57,789 bases of DNA from DASXMR01 sp036495525 (GTDB lineage: Bacteria > Actinomycetota > Actinomycetes > Streptosporangiales > Streptosporangiaceae), in assembly GCA_036495525.1 (NCBI GenBank), contig DASXMR010000130.1:1-57789 (forward strand), read 5' to 3'. Positions 1-8,361 of the stretch are shown here, piece after piece (within the stretch, counting starts at the first letter, position 1; each line of letters opens with the position of its first letter). The notes under the pieces were generated by a model. It was not told the origin of the DNA, did not search any database, and saw nothing but the letters and a program-made list of their open reading frames with translations. Both the position numbers and the translations under genes were made by a program.

Positions 1-101
1 CAGGGCACATCGAAATCGTCTGCCATGGCTCGCAACCGTATCCCGCCTGCATGCTCACAGCGGGATGCTGCCGATGCGAGAACGCCGCAGCCTGCGCTTG
101 G

Positions 102-473
102 TCAGCGCGGAACGAGCTTGATCGTGGCGGACCTGGCGTGCTCGGTCATGATGTTGTCGACGATCCGGGCGGGGTACGAGCTGTCCTTGGCCCTGTACTC
201 ACCGTCGATCGAGTCGTTCAGGCTCGGGTCAGCGTCAGCGAAGCTGACGTCACGGTCGACGCCGCCAGAGCTGATGTGGCCTTCATGGCGACTCTGCGTC
301 CCGGCGAACCAGCCCGCACGCCCGCGCACCGGCCGGACGTAGAGGTCGTCGCCATGCCTGACCACCCAGATCGTCACCGGATCCCGCAGCGAGCCGTCGT
401 CTCGCCGGGACTGCAGGGCCAGCTCGTCGGTGCCGCCGACGGTGCTGAGGTCGCCAGTCGTCCAGGAGGCCAT
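102..473 (-). CDS. DUF2255 family protein
   Basis: A 123-residue protein of unknown biochemical role that matches the DUF2255 family along its length as I recall it: a start like MASWT, a TIWVVRHGDDLYVRP strand, a WFAGTQSRHEGHI segment, and a YRAKDSSYPARIVD then KLVPR ending. No signal peptide or membrane segment is seen, so it is probably cytoplasmic. The open frame continues upstream to 554, but those 27 residues are low-complexity and the family begins at the ATG at 473. The gene stands alone, with about 260 bp of non-coding sequence before the antitoxin gene on the same strand. The family call is good; the function is unknown. Confidence 0.8.
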   Translation of the reverse strand: MASWTTGDLSTVGGTDELALQSRRDDGSLRDPVTIWVVRHGDDLYVRPVRGRAGWFAGTQSRHEGHISSGGVDRDVSFADADPSLNDSIDGEYRAKDSSYPARIVDNIMTEHARSATIKLVPR

Positions 474-733
474 CGCGCTACTCCCTCTCCCGCAGCTAGG
501 TGCCGGGCGGCTGTTTCCGCACGAACGCAGGCTTACCCCATCCTCTAGCCGCACACTCGCAGCGCAGTGTCAGCCTGATGGTAGGGTCTCGACGTCACCT
601 GCCCCGATTCATGGCTCGGGCAGCTGCCCCTGCGGTGGCCTCGTAGAGCACGGCTTGCTGTCCGGACAACGGGCCGGGCTCACTCACCGGAGATGGACGG
701 CGGCGCTACCCGGTCAAGGCGCTTCGGGCTCAT

Positions 734-1204
734 TCAGCAGCCGGGAACTTCGCCGTAGTCGGCGCCTTCTAGCGGCTCGCTGGCGGATTTCAGCAGCTCA
801 GGATCTGAATAGATCTCCGCTGTGTCCCGCCACGCTGAGATGACGGGCGTGAGCGCGGCAAGGTTGCCTAGGTCGCCGCATGCGCGGACCGTGTCAACAA
901 GCTCAATCAGGAAACTGCGGACCTGGGCGGTGGGAAGGAACCGGACCCACGGGAAGACCTCGGGTAGCGCCATCAGCAGAGCCCGCGCGCCAGCGTCATT
1001 CTTGACCAGCGAGAAAAACAGCCGCCCCGTCATGAGCAGCGCCGCGTCCTTGGCCTCGGCACGCTCCGCCGATTCAAGGATCAGGTCGCGGCCGTCGCGA
1101 CGCTCCAGCCGCAGCTGGCGCGCGGGGCTCTCCTCGAGCCTGGCCACCGTCTCCCTTGGCTGCTGAACCAGCTGGGAGAACGGAATCTCCGCAGTGGAAG
1201 TCAC
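734..1204 (-). CDS. Phd/YefM-like (prevent-host-death) antitoxin-type protein, orphan
   Basis: A 156-residue protein. Its first 50 residues resemble the DNA-binding half of actinobacterial prevent-host-death proteins (IPFSQLVQQPRETVARLEES, then RRDGRDLIL). The rest is a longer helical domain found in a subset of these proteins. Such antitoxins normally neutralise a RelE/ParE-like toxin and repress their own promoter. No toxin-like frame is seen on either side: the 260 bp downstream to 474 has none, and the upstream neighbour is a metal permease. The GTG start at 1204 lies six bases after a perfect TATAAT, so the mRNA is probably leaderless. It may be a solitary regulator rather than a working toxin-antitoxin half. 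Confidence 0.7.
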   Translation of the reverse strand: MTSTAEIPFSQLVQQPRETVARLEESPARQLRLERRDGRDLILESAERAEAKDAALLMTGRLFFSLVKNDAGARALLMALPEVFPWVRFLPTAQVRSFLIELVDTVRACGDLGNLAALTPVISAWRDTAEIYSDPELLKSASEPLEGADYGEVPGC

Positions 1205-1241
1205 GTCGCGATTATAGCCTTCAGATTTGAACTAATTCAAA
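1205..1241 (-). promoter_or_regulatory. Leaderless promoter with palindromic operator for the antitoxin gene
   Basis: Read on the minus strand, TTGAAT (1240-1235), an 18-base spacer, and TATAAT (1216-1211) are followed by six bases and then the GTG start at 1204. This places the transcription start at or next to the start codon. A perfect inverted repeat TTTGAA-CTAA-TTCAAA (1226-1241) covers the -35 region, a natural site for autorepression. The segment is AT-rich against a strongly GC-rich background. Confidence 0.7.
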
Positions 1242-1288
1242 CTACAATCTCGGACTCGTGATGCGCTGATCCAGAGGCGGCAGGCCGG

Positions 1289-2446
1289 TTAGCCGTCGAC
1301 CACAGCACGGTCGCCTGGGCGGAGCGCCTCGTGCTCACTCGGCAGCATGGCGGGGGCGGTATCCGCGGCCCACTTCTGCTCGATCTTGCCGAAGTGCCAG
1401 ACGCAGAGCGCGACGGCCCAGGTCACGACGAACACCCCGACGATCACGAAGCCAGCCGTGTTGATGTTGAAGGTGGTCATGAATGACCAGAAGCCGCCGG
1501 TCAGCCCGGCCTGCTGGCCGACGAGGCCGAGCAGCTCAGTCGTGCCGATCAGCACGGCGACAAAGACCGACAGCCCGGTGATCATCAGGTTGTAATAGAC
1601 CTTGCGCACCGGCCGGGAGAAGGCCCAGTCGTAAGCGAAGTTCATGAAGCAGCCGTCGGCGGTGTCGAACAGGCACATGCCAGCGGCGAACAGGATCGGC
1701 AGGGACAAGATCGCGTAGAAGGGCAGCCCGCTGACCACGGCCGTGCCCGCCAGCACCAGCAGGGTGACCTCGGTCGCGGTGTCGAAGCCGAGCCCGAACA
1801 GCGCGCCGACCGGGTACATCTTCCACGGCGCGTCGGCCCGTCTGGCGATCCCGCCGAAGAACCGGTTCATCAGCCCGCGCTTGTCGAGCTGGGCTTCCAG
1901 CTCCGCCTCGCTGTAGCGGCCCGAGCGCATCTGCCGGAAGACCGTGACGATGCCGGCTAGGACGATCAGGTTGAGCGCGGCTATCAGGTACAGGAACGTC
2001 CCCGACACGAGCGTCCCGACCAGGCTGGTGACCGTGTGCAGCCCGGAGCCCTGGTCCTTCACCGCACCGTTGAGCGACCGGATGCCGAAGTTGAGCAGCA
2101 GCGCCAGTACGAAAACGATGCTCGAGTGGCCGAGCGAGAAGAAGAAGCCGACTGAAAGCGGCCGCTTGCCTTCACCGACCAGCTTGCGAGTGGTGTTGTC
2201 GATCGCGGCGATGTGGTCGGCGTCGAAGGCATGCCGCATGCCGAGGGTGTACGCGAGCGCGCCGGTGCCGAACCCGAAGACCTCGCCGGAAGTGATGTGG
2301 TAGTGACCGCTCACGGCTGCTGCCAGCATGCCCCAGCCGATGACGTGCAGGGCGATGATAGTGGCTGTCATGCCGCCGGCTCGTGCCCACTCGGCCGGCG
2401 TGAGCCCGGCCCGGAGCCGCTCAAGCCGCTGGGCCATCACAGCCAT
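1289..2446 (-). CDS. HoxN/NicT-family nickel/cobalt transporter
   Basis: A 385-residue integral membrane permease of the NiCoT family, which takes up Ni2+ and/or Co2+ for urease, hydrogenase, Ni-superoxide dismutase or cobalamin. It shows the family signature HAFDADHIAAIDNTTRK (His-x4-Asp-His in the second membrane segment), followed by LGHSS and LGFDTATE, and at least seven hydrophobic segments. Length is within the usual 330-390. The start is ATG 2446, with a second ATG three codons in (2437). A Nur-type palindrome lies about 50 bp upstream, arguing for nickel repression and thus nickel as the physiological substrate. No nickel enzyme or cobalamin gene is nearby, so the metal assignment rests on that operator. 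Confidence 0.92.
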   Translation of the reverse strand: MAVMAQRLERLRAGLTPAEWARAGGMTATIIALHVIGWGMLAAAVSGHYHITSGEVFGFGTGALAYTLGMRHAFDADHIAAIDNTTRKLVGEGKRPLSVGFFFSLGHSSIVFVLALLLNFGIRSLNGAVKDQGSGLHTVTSLVGTLVSGTFLYLIAALNLIVLAGIVTVFRQMRSGRYSEAELEAQLDKRGLMNRFFGGIARRADAPWKMYPVGALFGLGFDTATEVTLLVLAGTAVVSGLPFYAILSLPILFAAGMCLFDTADGCFMNFAYDWAFSRPVRKVYYNLMITGLSVFVAVLIGTTELLGLVGQQAGLTGGFWSFMTTFNINTAGFVIVGVFVVTWAVALCVWHFGKIEQKWAADTAPAMLPSEHEALRPGDRAVVDG

Positions 2447-2484
2447 CAGCTCGTCACCCTTCGCCGTCCGGATCGATGAGGGTC

Positions 2485-2514
2485 ATCCTAGGAACAGTTG
2501 CGAGTAAGTTGCAA
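2485..2514 (-). promoter_or_regulatory. Nur box overlapping the promoter of the nickel permease
   Basis: The sequence TTGCGA-GTAAG-TTGCAA (2498-2514) matches 11 of 12 defined positions of the Streptomyces Nur consensus tTGCaa-N5-ttGCAA, including spacing. On the minus strand TTGCAA can serve as a -35, followed by an 18-base spacer and TAGGAT (2490-2485) as -10, so a bound repressor would block polymerase. The permease starts 39 bp beyond the -10. Nur is the nickel-sensing Fur-family repressor of actinomycetes; no nur gene lies in this window. Confidence 0.8.
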
Positions 2515-2918
2515 TAGCGCATGTCGGGCAGCAGAGCCAGCGGGCGCAGCGGGGCAGCGGCGTCTGCTGACACAGGAACTGACGATGGCGGCGGGGAAAC
2601 GGCGGCTAATTGGTCAGGACCGGCGAATTTTTCCGGCGAAGTCCGCTCGCCGCCAGACGCTGCTACTCTGGCATTTCCGCTGGCCAGCGGCGTAATGGAG
2701 CAAAATGAGCTGCATTATGCCGTCTGGCGCGAGCCATTTGCCTGTGGTTAACCTAGCGGGGCGAGAATGGGCTGCGGCCGTGGGCAGCGGGCGACGAGGA
2801 GGTCGTGCGCCGCCGGCTAGCAGTACTGCGGCGGCGGAGTAGGGCAGGTGCCTGGCACCGGGGGTCACCGGGGCAGGGCACCGTGGGGGCCGGGGGGCCA
2901 GATGAGCGGGGAACGAGG
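2515..2918. other. Non-coding stretch between divergent genes
   Basis: I find no convincing gene here; the open frames lack family features. It holds an 8-bp direct repeat CCGGCGAA (2620-2627 and 2633-2640) separated by five T, a relatively AT-rich patch at 2690-2755, and a 13-bp palindrome GGTGCC-T-GGCACC (2847-2859) about 60 bp before the next start. The palindrome could be a repressor site, but nothing shows what binds it. Confidence 0.5.
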
Positions 2919-4004
2919 ATGACCAGGCGGCCGGCCCATTCGGGCGGGCTGATCCCGTGGGAGCGGATGACCTTCGGGCTCGCGCTGGTCGGCATGGCCG
3001 CGCTCGTCGCCCTGCTGACGCTCGGCGCAGTGCACGCGGGCAGCATCGCCGGGCGGCGGGCTGACCTGGCCGCCGACCATCCGCCGGCGGCGGGCGCGGG
3101 CAGCGACTCCGTACGTCAGTCAGCACAGCCCGGTCCCGCCGCCGGGCAGGGCACCCTGGGCAGCCAGAATCCGGCCGAATCGGGCGCACCGCAGCCCGGC
3201 CAGGCGCCAGCACCCGCCGCCCAGCAGCACGCAGCAGTGGCCTCTGACCTGGCGCTGGCTGCCCGGCTCGGCGCGGCACTGCGGCCTTTTGCCGGCCATC
3301 TCGCCGTCGGTGTCGCGGATCGCGCGACCGGCGCGTGGGCTATCTACAACGGCTCCGGCTCGTTCCGTGCCGCCGGGCTGGCCCGGCCGGACATCATGGC
3401 TGACCTGCTGATGCGAGCCCAGGCCAGCGGGACCGCGCCGGACGGCAGGCGGGAGCTGGCGGCCTGGCGGCAGCTCAGCTGGCGTAGCCGGGCGGCGCGC
3501 GGCAGCGTGTGGGCGCACGCGGGCGGCGCGGCCGGGCTCGCTGCTGCCAACAGGCGGCTCGGCCTGACCGGCACCTCGCTGCGGCCGGCCGACCTGCCGG
3601 ATCTTTCCGGGACTACCGCAGCCGACCAGCTGCGGCTGCTGGCCGACGTCACCTCCGCGCGCTCACCGCTGCGTCCCGCGTCCCGTGCCTGTGAGCTGCG
3701 CCTGCTGCGCGGGCCGCGGCGTGGTCGCTCGTGGCTGCGTACCGCGGCGGCCGCGGACGGCGTCCGCACCGCCGGGCTCGCCAACGGGGCCGGCCGTGAG
3801 CGACTGTGGACGGCCAGCGGCATCGGCGTGCTGCACCGAGGGGGGCAGGAACTGCTGGTCACGGTGCTCGCTGACAGTCAGCGTGCCAGGACTACGGCAC
3901 TGGCTGAGGTGCGCCTGGCTGCCCGCGTCGCGGCCCGCCAGATCACCGCCGCACCGCCGGCGGCCCAGGCCCCGTTCCCCGGCGCGGCGATCCTCGCCAG
4001 GTAG
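2919..4004 (+). CDS. Membrane-anchored serine-hydrolase-like (class A beta-lactamase fold) protein with degenerate catalytic motifs
   Basis: A 361-residue protein with a short cytoplasmic N-terminus, one membrane segment (about residues 16-42), a Pro/Ala/Gln-rich linker to about 105, and a C-terminal domain. That domain follows actinobacterial class A beta-lactamase-like serine hydrolases: GVADRATG, then FRAAGLARPDIM where the family has a TAS-x-x-K-VDIL helix, then AHAGGAAGLAAANRRLGLT, TTAADQLRLL and SPLRPASRA. The nucleophile motif SxxK reads GLAR (153-156), the SDN-like motif reads SRA (190-192), and the KNG/KTG-like motif reads ANG (288-290), so it is probably catalytically dead. ATG 2919 is chosen because the upstream 38 codons look non-coding. 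A ligand-binding or scaffolding role outside the membrane is inference. Confidence 0.75.
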   Translation: MTRRPAHSGGLIPWERMTFGLALVGMAALVALLTLGAVHAGSIAGRRADLAADHPPAAGAGSDSVRQSAQPGPAAGQGTLGSQNPAESGAPQPGQAPAPAAQQHAAVASDLALAARLGAALRPFAGHLAVGVADRATGAWAIYNGSGSFRAAGLARPDIMADLLMRAQASGTAPDGRRELAAWRQLSWRSRAARGSVWAHAGGAAGLAAANRRLGLTGTSLRPADLPDLSGTTAADQLRLLADVTSARSPLRPASRACELRLLRGPRRGRSWLRTAAAADGVRTAGLANGAGRERLWTASGIGVLHRGGQELLVTVLADSQRARTTALAEVRLAARVAARQITAAPPAAQAPFPGAAILAR

Positions 4005-4105
4005 CTCCGGCCGGCCTCAGGCAGCCGCCAGGTCCTCCGCGGCGGAACCTGGCGGCCCGGCCGCATCCGGCTGGCGTGGAGGCCGAGGCTCGCGCGGGCG
4101 GCCGG

Positions 4106-5206
4106 TCAGCGCCGCCCGGACCGGTAGTGCTCCATGAGATGGCTGAACGCCCAGCGCCGCTGCGTGATGCCGGAGCAGGAGTTGCTGTCGATCGTGCCAG
4201 GGCAGCGCCCGTCGTCCCGCTGGATCGCCCACAGCGAGACCATCGGCAGCTGGTGAGCCCTGGCGAAGAACATCAGGTCCTGCACCTCGCTGAGGTAGGT
4301 GACCTCCGTCTTGCGGGGGAAGTCGTCGATGCCGGGCAGCACCGTCACGCCCTCCAGCTGCCAGACCTGGCGCGCGCTCAGGCGCGGGTAGAGCCTGGCG
4401 AGCTGCCGGTGCGAGTTGCGCAGCGCGCTGATCGCCTCGGTGCCCATATCCGAGTCGTTCCTCTTGTTGTAGTAGTCGAATGCCATCAGGTTCACCGCCG
4501 TCACCTGCACGCCGTGCGCGATGGCGCTGCGCACGATGGCGAGGCAGTTGCCCGGCATGCCGGTTGGCTCGACGCCGAGGGTGAGGATGATCTGCACGTG
4601 CTGATGGCGGTGCGCAGCCCAGCGCTGCAGCAGCGCGATCGCGGCGCTGCGCCTGGCGATCCCGGCCTTGTTGTTCAGCGACCTCGCCTCGACGTCCATG
4701 TCGAGCCGGGTCACGTGGTAGACGGTGACGACCGACTCATACGCCCTGGCGATCTTCTGCACGCTGTGGCACGAATCGGCGATCTCGGTGCCGCCCTGGT
4801 CGGCGCTGAACCCGCCGAAGGAAGGAATCACGTCGCCGCCCATGGCCCGCAGCCTGGCGATGTCGGCGGTGTACCGGCCGCCGGGCACGACCGGCTGCCG
4901 CCGGCTGCCGTTCCAGGTCAGCCTGCAGGAGCCGCGTCGCGGCGTCTGCAGGAAGGCGAGGGTCAGGTAGCGCGCGCCGGAAGCCCTGGCGACGGCCGAG
5001 ATGCTGTCCCTCGTCCAGGTCTCGAAATACGGCGCGAACAGCCGGCCCGGCAGCGGCTGGCCGGCCGGGTGCGACGCGGCAGCTGCCTGCGCCACGGTGT
5101 TGCCGGCCGCGCCGCTAGCCGGCAGCGCGAAGCTCATCCCGCCGACGGCGGCTACGGACAGGCCGGCGGCGAGCGCGACGCGCAGCCGACTGAAGTGGAG
5201 GGTCAT
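4106..5206 (-). CDS. Secreted GH18-type (chitinase-like) glycoside hydrolase
   Basis: A 366-residue secreted protein. A signal peptide (about residues 1-35, basic start then LRVALAAGLSVAAVGG) precedes one GH18-like TIM-barrel domain. It shows the opening strand FAPYFETW, the substrate-side strand VIPSFGGFSADQ, the catalytic-type strand RLDMDVEA (family pattern DxxDxDxE, ending in the acid Glu), and the later strands VNLMAFDYY and MVSLWAIQRDD. GH18 enzymes cut beta-1,4-GlcNAc polymers by substrate-assisted catalysis. No carbohydrate-binding module is present. The open frame extends upstream to 5332 but would overlap the malic-enzyme end; ATG 5206 begins the signal peptide. Actual chitin hydrolysis is not proven. 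Confidence 0.85.
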   Translation of the reverse strand: MTLHFSRLRVALAAGLSVAAVGGMSFALPASGAAGNTVAQAAAASHPAGQPLPGRLFAPYFETWTRDSISAVARASGARYLTLAFLQTPRRGSCRLTWNGSRRQPVVPGGRYTADIARLRAMGGDVIPSFGGFSADQGGTEIADSCHSVQKIARAYESVVTVYHVTRLDMDVEARSLNNKAGIARRSAAIALLQRWAAHRHQHVQIILTLGVEPTGMPGNCLAIVRSAIAHGVQVTAVNLMAFDYYNKRNDSDMGTEAISALRNSHRQLARLYPRLSARQVWQLEGVTVLPGIDDFPRKTEVTYLSEVQDLMFFARAHQLPMVSLWAIQRDDGRCPGTIDSNSCSGITQRRWAFSHLMEHYRSGRR

Positions 5207-5262
5207 GGTTGCCCCAATCGTGCTGGCGGGCGGGCCCGCTGGACTAAAGCGTGCCCCGGACG

Positions 5263-6999
5263 CTAGTCCGATTGCGTGCCGCCGCCAAGAGGGGCTGAAG
5301 CCGCCCGGACCGGGCGGTAAGCGGGCTGCCACATGAGCCCGCGGACGCGGCCTGGCAGGTCAGCGGGAAGTGGCCGGCGGGCCACCCCGTCGGCGCCTGC
5401 TGCCTTGGCAACCGCGGCGGCGACCACCACGGAGGTGTCGCGCAGCTGGGCGACCGGGGGCAGCAGCGGCGCCCCGGCGGTGCCCGTGTCCATCAGGGAC
5501 GCGACGGCGTGCGCCGCGGCCGACAGCATCCCGTCGGTCACCCGGCTGGCGCGGCTGGCGATGACGCCCAGCCCGATACCGGGGAACACCAGCGCGTTGT
5601 TGGCCTGGCCGATCACGTACCTGGCACCGCGGTAATCCACCGGGCCGAACGGGCTGCCGGTGGCGACCAGCGCCCGGCCGCCGGTCCATTCGATCACGTC
5701 TGCCGGGTCGGCTTCGGACAGCTCGGTGGGGTTGGACATCGGCAGCACGACAGGCCGGGTGACGTGCCTGGCCATCTCCCGGATGATCTTCTCGGTGAAC
5801 GCGCCCGGCCTGGTGGACGTGCCGATCAGGATCGTCGGCCTCACCTGGCGGACGACCTCGGCCAGCCCGATGCCGCCGGTCGAGGCGTCCAGCTGCCAGC
5901 CGGCCACCTCGGCCGGGTCCCTGGCGTACCGGCGCTGGCCCTCGCTCTGGCCGCTGGTCTCCCCGGTCAGCAGTCCGTTCCTGTCGATGGCCCAGAACCG
6001 CTCCCTGGCCTGCGTGTCGGTCAGGCCATCGGCGACGAGAGCGGCGCGCAGCTGGTCGGCGATGCCGATGCCCGCCGTGCCGGCGCCGTAGATGACGACG
6101 CGGTGCGCTGAAAGCCGCTCCCTGATGACGCGGACGGCGGCGAGCACCGCGGCCAGGTTCACCGCGCCGGTGCCCTGGATGTCGTCGTTGAAGGTGAGCA
6201 TCCGGTCCCGGTAGCGCTCGAGCAGCCGGCGCGCGTTGCTGACGCCGATGTCCTCCCAGTGCAGCAGGGCCTGCGGAAACAGCTTGCTCACGGCGGACAC
6301 GAAAGCGTCGAGGAAGGCGTCGTACTGCCCGGTGCCTACCCTGTGGTGCCGGTTGCCGATGTACAGCGGGTCGTCGAGCAGGCTCTGCCGGTCGGTGCCG
6401 ACGTCGAGCATGACCGGCAGCGCCCGGTCAGGGTCGATGCCGCCGGCCGCCGTGTACACCGCGAGCTTGCCCGCCGCGATGTGGATGCCGCCGACGCCCC
6501 AGTCCCCGATGCCGAGGATGGCGCCCGCGTCGGTGGCGACGACGAGGTCTACCTCGTCGGCGCCGAGCCCGGCCGCGCGCAGCGAGGTCTCGATCAGCTC
6601 GGGATGGTCGACCGACAGGTACACGCCGTGCGGCCGGCGGTACTCATGGCTGTAGTGCTCGATCGCCTGGCCGACCGTCGGCGTGTAGACGATCGGCAGC
6701 ATCTCGGTCAGATGGCTGGTCAGCAGCCGGTAGAACAGCACCTCGTTGCGGTCGTGAACCTCGGTCAGCAGCACGTTGCGCGCCAGGTCGGAGCCCTGCC
6801 GGTGGTACTGCGCGTGGACCCTGGAGACCTGCTCGGCGAGGGTCATGTGCCCGGCCGGGATCAGCCCGGTGATGCCCAGCTCGCTGCGCTCGGCGTCACT
6901 GAACGCGGTGCCCTTGTTGATCCGCGGGTCGGCGAGCACCTGACGGCCGCGCAGCGTGGTGCGCCACGCGCCGTCCTCACCCAGCCACACGGTGCGCAT
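5263..6999 (-). CDS. NAD-dependent malic enzyme
   Basis: A 578-residue cytoplasmic enzyme that oxidatively decarboxylates malate to pyruvate and CO2 with reduction of NAD(P)+. The N-terminal malic domain carries the catalytic Tyr in IVYTPTVGQA (about residues 103-112) and the RPHGVYLS strand. The metal-binding acidic motif is FNDDIQGTG, and the C-terminal Rossmann domain has YGAGTAGIGIA. Length and motifs match the large (MaeA/SfcA-like) class rather than the short bacterial one. A GGAGG sits six bases before ATG 6999. It is divergent from the NUDIX gene and lies upstream of the GH18 gene on the same strand with a 56-bp gap, so read-through is possible. Confidence 0.95.
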   Translation of the reverse strand: MRTVWLGEDGAWRTTLRGRQVLADPRINKGTAFSDAERSELGITGLIPAGHMTLAEQVSRVHAQYHRQGSDLARNVLLTEVHDRNEVLFYRLLTSHLTEMLPIVYTPTVGQAIEHYSHEYRRPHGVYLSVDHPELIETSLRAAGLGADEVDLVVATDAGAILGIGDWGVGGIHIAAGKLAVYTAAGGIDPDRALPVMLDVGTDRQSLLDDPLYIGNRHHRVGTGQYDAFLDAFVSAVSKLFPQALLHWEDIGVSNARRLLERYRDRMLTFNDDIQGTGAVNLAAVLAAVRVIRERLSAHRVVIYGAGTAGIGIADQLRAALVADGLTDTQARERFWAIDRNGLLTGETSGQSEGQRRYARDPAEVAGWQLDASTGGIGLAEVVRQVRPTILIGTSTRPGAFTEKIIREMARHVTRPVVLPMSNPTELSEADPADVIEWTGGRALVATGSPFGPVDYRGARYVIGQANNALVFPGIGLGVIASRASRVTDGMLSAAAHAVASLMDTGTAGAPLLPPVAQLRDTSVVVAAAVAKAAGADGVARRPLPADLPGRVRGLMWQPAYRPVRAASAPLGGGTQSD

Positions 7000-7150
7000 G
7001 CAGGGCCTCCGCTCTCAAGGTCAGGTTTGCGGTGATCACGCTAGCTGGCGCCGTTTCATCGTCCCAAACCCGCCGCCTGACCGGTACCGGGACGAGCGGG
7101 AGGTCATATTGATCGTGCGCAGGCCGGGCTCGCTGGGGCACGATGGCCAG

Positions 7151-7648
7151 GTGACCGTCAAGCACGCCACCGCAAGCACCTTCGTGTTCGGCCTGCATCC
7201 GGGCGGCTGGCGGATCGCGCTGATCATGCACCCGCTCTTCGGCCGGCGGATGATCCCCGGCGGTCACGTGGAGTCCTGGGAGAGCCCGGCCGAGGCGGCG
7301 GTGCGCGAGGTTGGCGAGGAGGCTGGCCTCAAGGTGCGGCTGGCCGCTCCGGTCGGGCCGACGCTGCCAGGCGGGCTGCCTGGCCTGCGCCGGGTGGTCG
7401 AGCAGCCGTGGTGGGTTCTCGAGCAGCCGGTCCCCGGCGACAGGCACCTCGCCGAGCCGCACGTGCACGTCGATCACCTGTACGTCGCCCTGTCGTGCAG
7501 CGACGAGCCCGGCTGCCCGCCCGCCCACCCGCTCAGCTGGCATCAGGCCGCCGAGCTGGGCGGGCTCGGCATGTTCGACGACACCCGGCTGCTGGCCGGC
7601 ACGCTGTTCGCCGGCATCGCGGACATCGCCGCGGCAGCCGCGAGCTGA
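7151..7648 (+). CDS. NUDIX hydrolase
   Basis: A 165-residue pyrophosphohydrolase-type protein. The Nudix box is readable as GGHVESWESPAEAAVREVGEEAGL (G-x5-E-x7-REVGEEAG), giving the metal-binding helix; the flanking strands (ASTFVFGLHPG and HVHVDHLYVAL) also fit. The substrate cannot be inferred, since Nudix proteins act on nucleoside diphosphates linked to many groups. I start it at GTG 7151 (VTVKHATAS), where the domain begins; the frame is open upstream to 6956 but that would run into the malic-enzyme gene. It is followed after three bases by a methyltransferase gene, so the two are probably one transcript. Confidence 0.88.
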   Translation: MTVKHATASTFVFGLHPGGWRIALIMHPLFGRRMIPGGHVESWESPAEAAVREVGEEAGLKVRLAAPVGPTLPGGLPGLRRVVEQPWWVLEQPVPGDRHLAEPHVHVDHLYVALSCSDEPGCPPAHPLSWHQAAELGGLGMFDDTRLLAGTLFAGIADIAAAAAS

Positions 7649-7651
7649 CCC

Positions 7652-8350
7652 GTGACGACATGGCGAAGTACCGGCAGCGGGCCAGGGGTCATCACGCCAG
7701 ACGGCTGCGCAGTCGATTTCTACGCGCTGCTCCCGCCCGGCGATGACCCGCAGATCGTGCACGCAGCGGTGCCAGACGGCGCGTCAATCCTCGAGCTGGG
7801 CTGCGGCGCCGGGCGGGTGACCGGGCCGCTGGTCGCTCTCGGCCACCAGGTAACGGCCGTGGACGAGTCAGCCGAGATGCTCGCGCTGGTCAGCGGCGCG
7901 AAGAAGGTGCAGGCCAGGATCGAGGGGCTCGACCTCGGCCGGCGCTTCGATGCCGTGCTGCTCGCCTCGCACCTGATTAACGTGCCTGACGATCAGGTCA
8001 GGCGCGCGCTGCTTGACGCCTGCGCGCGGCACGTCACGGCGGATGGCCGCGTCATCATCCAGCAGCACCAGCCGGACTGGTTCGACACGGCCGGCCCGGC
8101 GGAGCAGATCCGGCCGGACGGAATGACCTTCCGCCTGCGCGACGTGTCCCGGCCGGGCCAGGACCTGCTGAGCGCCACGGTGGAATACCAGGTCGGGGAC
8201 CGGCTCTGGACGCAGACATTCACCGCTGGCCGGCTGACAGAGGAACGGCTGCGAGCGGCCCTCGGCGAGGCCGGCCTTGGCCTCGACGAGTACCTGACCG
8301 CGAACCACGCCTGGCTGCGCGCCGTGCCTCAGCCGGACGCGATGCGCTAG
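7652..8350 (+). CDS. Class I SAM-dependent methyltransferase
   Basis: A 232-residue Rossmann-fold methyltransferase. Motif I is ILELGCGAGRVTGPL, with the acidic ribose-binding residue in AVDESAEML, then a post-I LASHLINVPD and a motif-III-like DGRVIIQQHQPDW. There is no membrane segment. The GTG start at 7652 follows the NUDIX stop by three bases, which suggests coupled expression. The acceptor substrate is unknown; close relatives are annotated only as methyltransferase domain proteins. The gene converges on ligB with an 11-bp gap and no clear terminator hairpin. Confidence 0.87.
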   Translation: MTTWRSTGSGPGVITPDGCAVDFYALLPPGDDPQIVHAAVPDGASILELGCGAGRVTGPLVALGHQVTAVDESAEMLALVSGAKKVQARIEGLDLGRRFDAVLLASHLINVPDDQVRRALLDACARHVTADGRVIIQQHQPDWFDTAGPAEQIRPDGMTFRLRDVSRPGQDLLSATVEYQVGDRLWTQTFTAGRLTEERLRAALGEAGLGLDEYLTANHAWLRAVPQPDAMR

Positions 8351-8361
8351 CACCGGAGGGC

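Noticed and set aside
2614..3279. 221-codon minus-strand open frame
   Set aside because: Arg/Pro-rich shadow without motifs, overlapping the start of the membrane-anchored hydrolase-like gene.
4076..5266. 396-codon plus-strand open frame opposite the GH18 gene
   Set aside because: Composition (His/Arg/Gly/Val-rich) is that of an antisense third-position-GC frame; the GH18 gene on the other strand has all family motifs.
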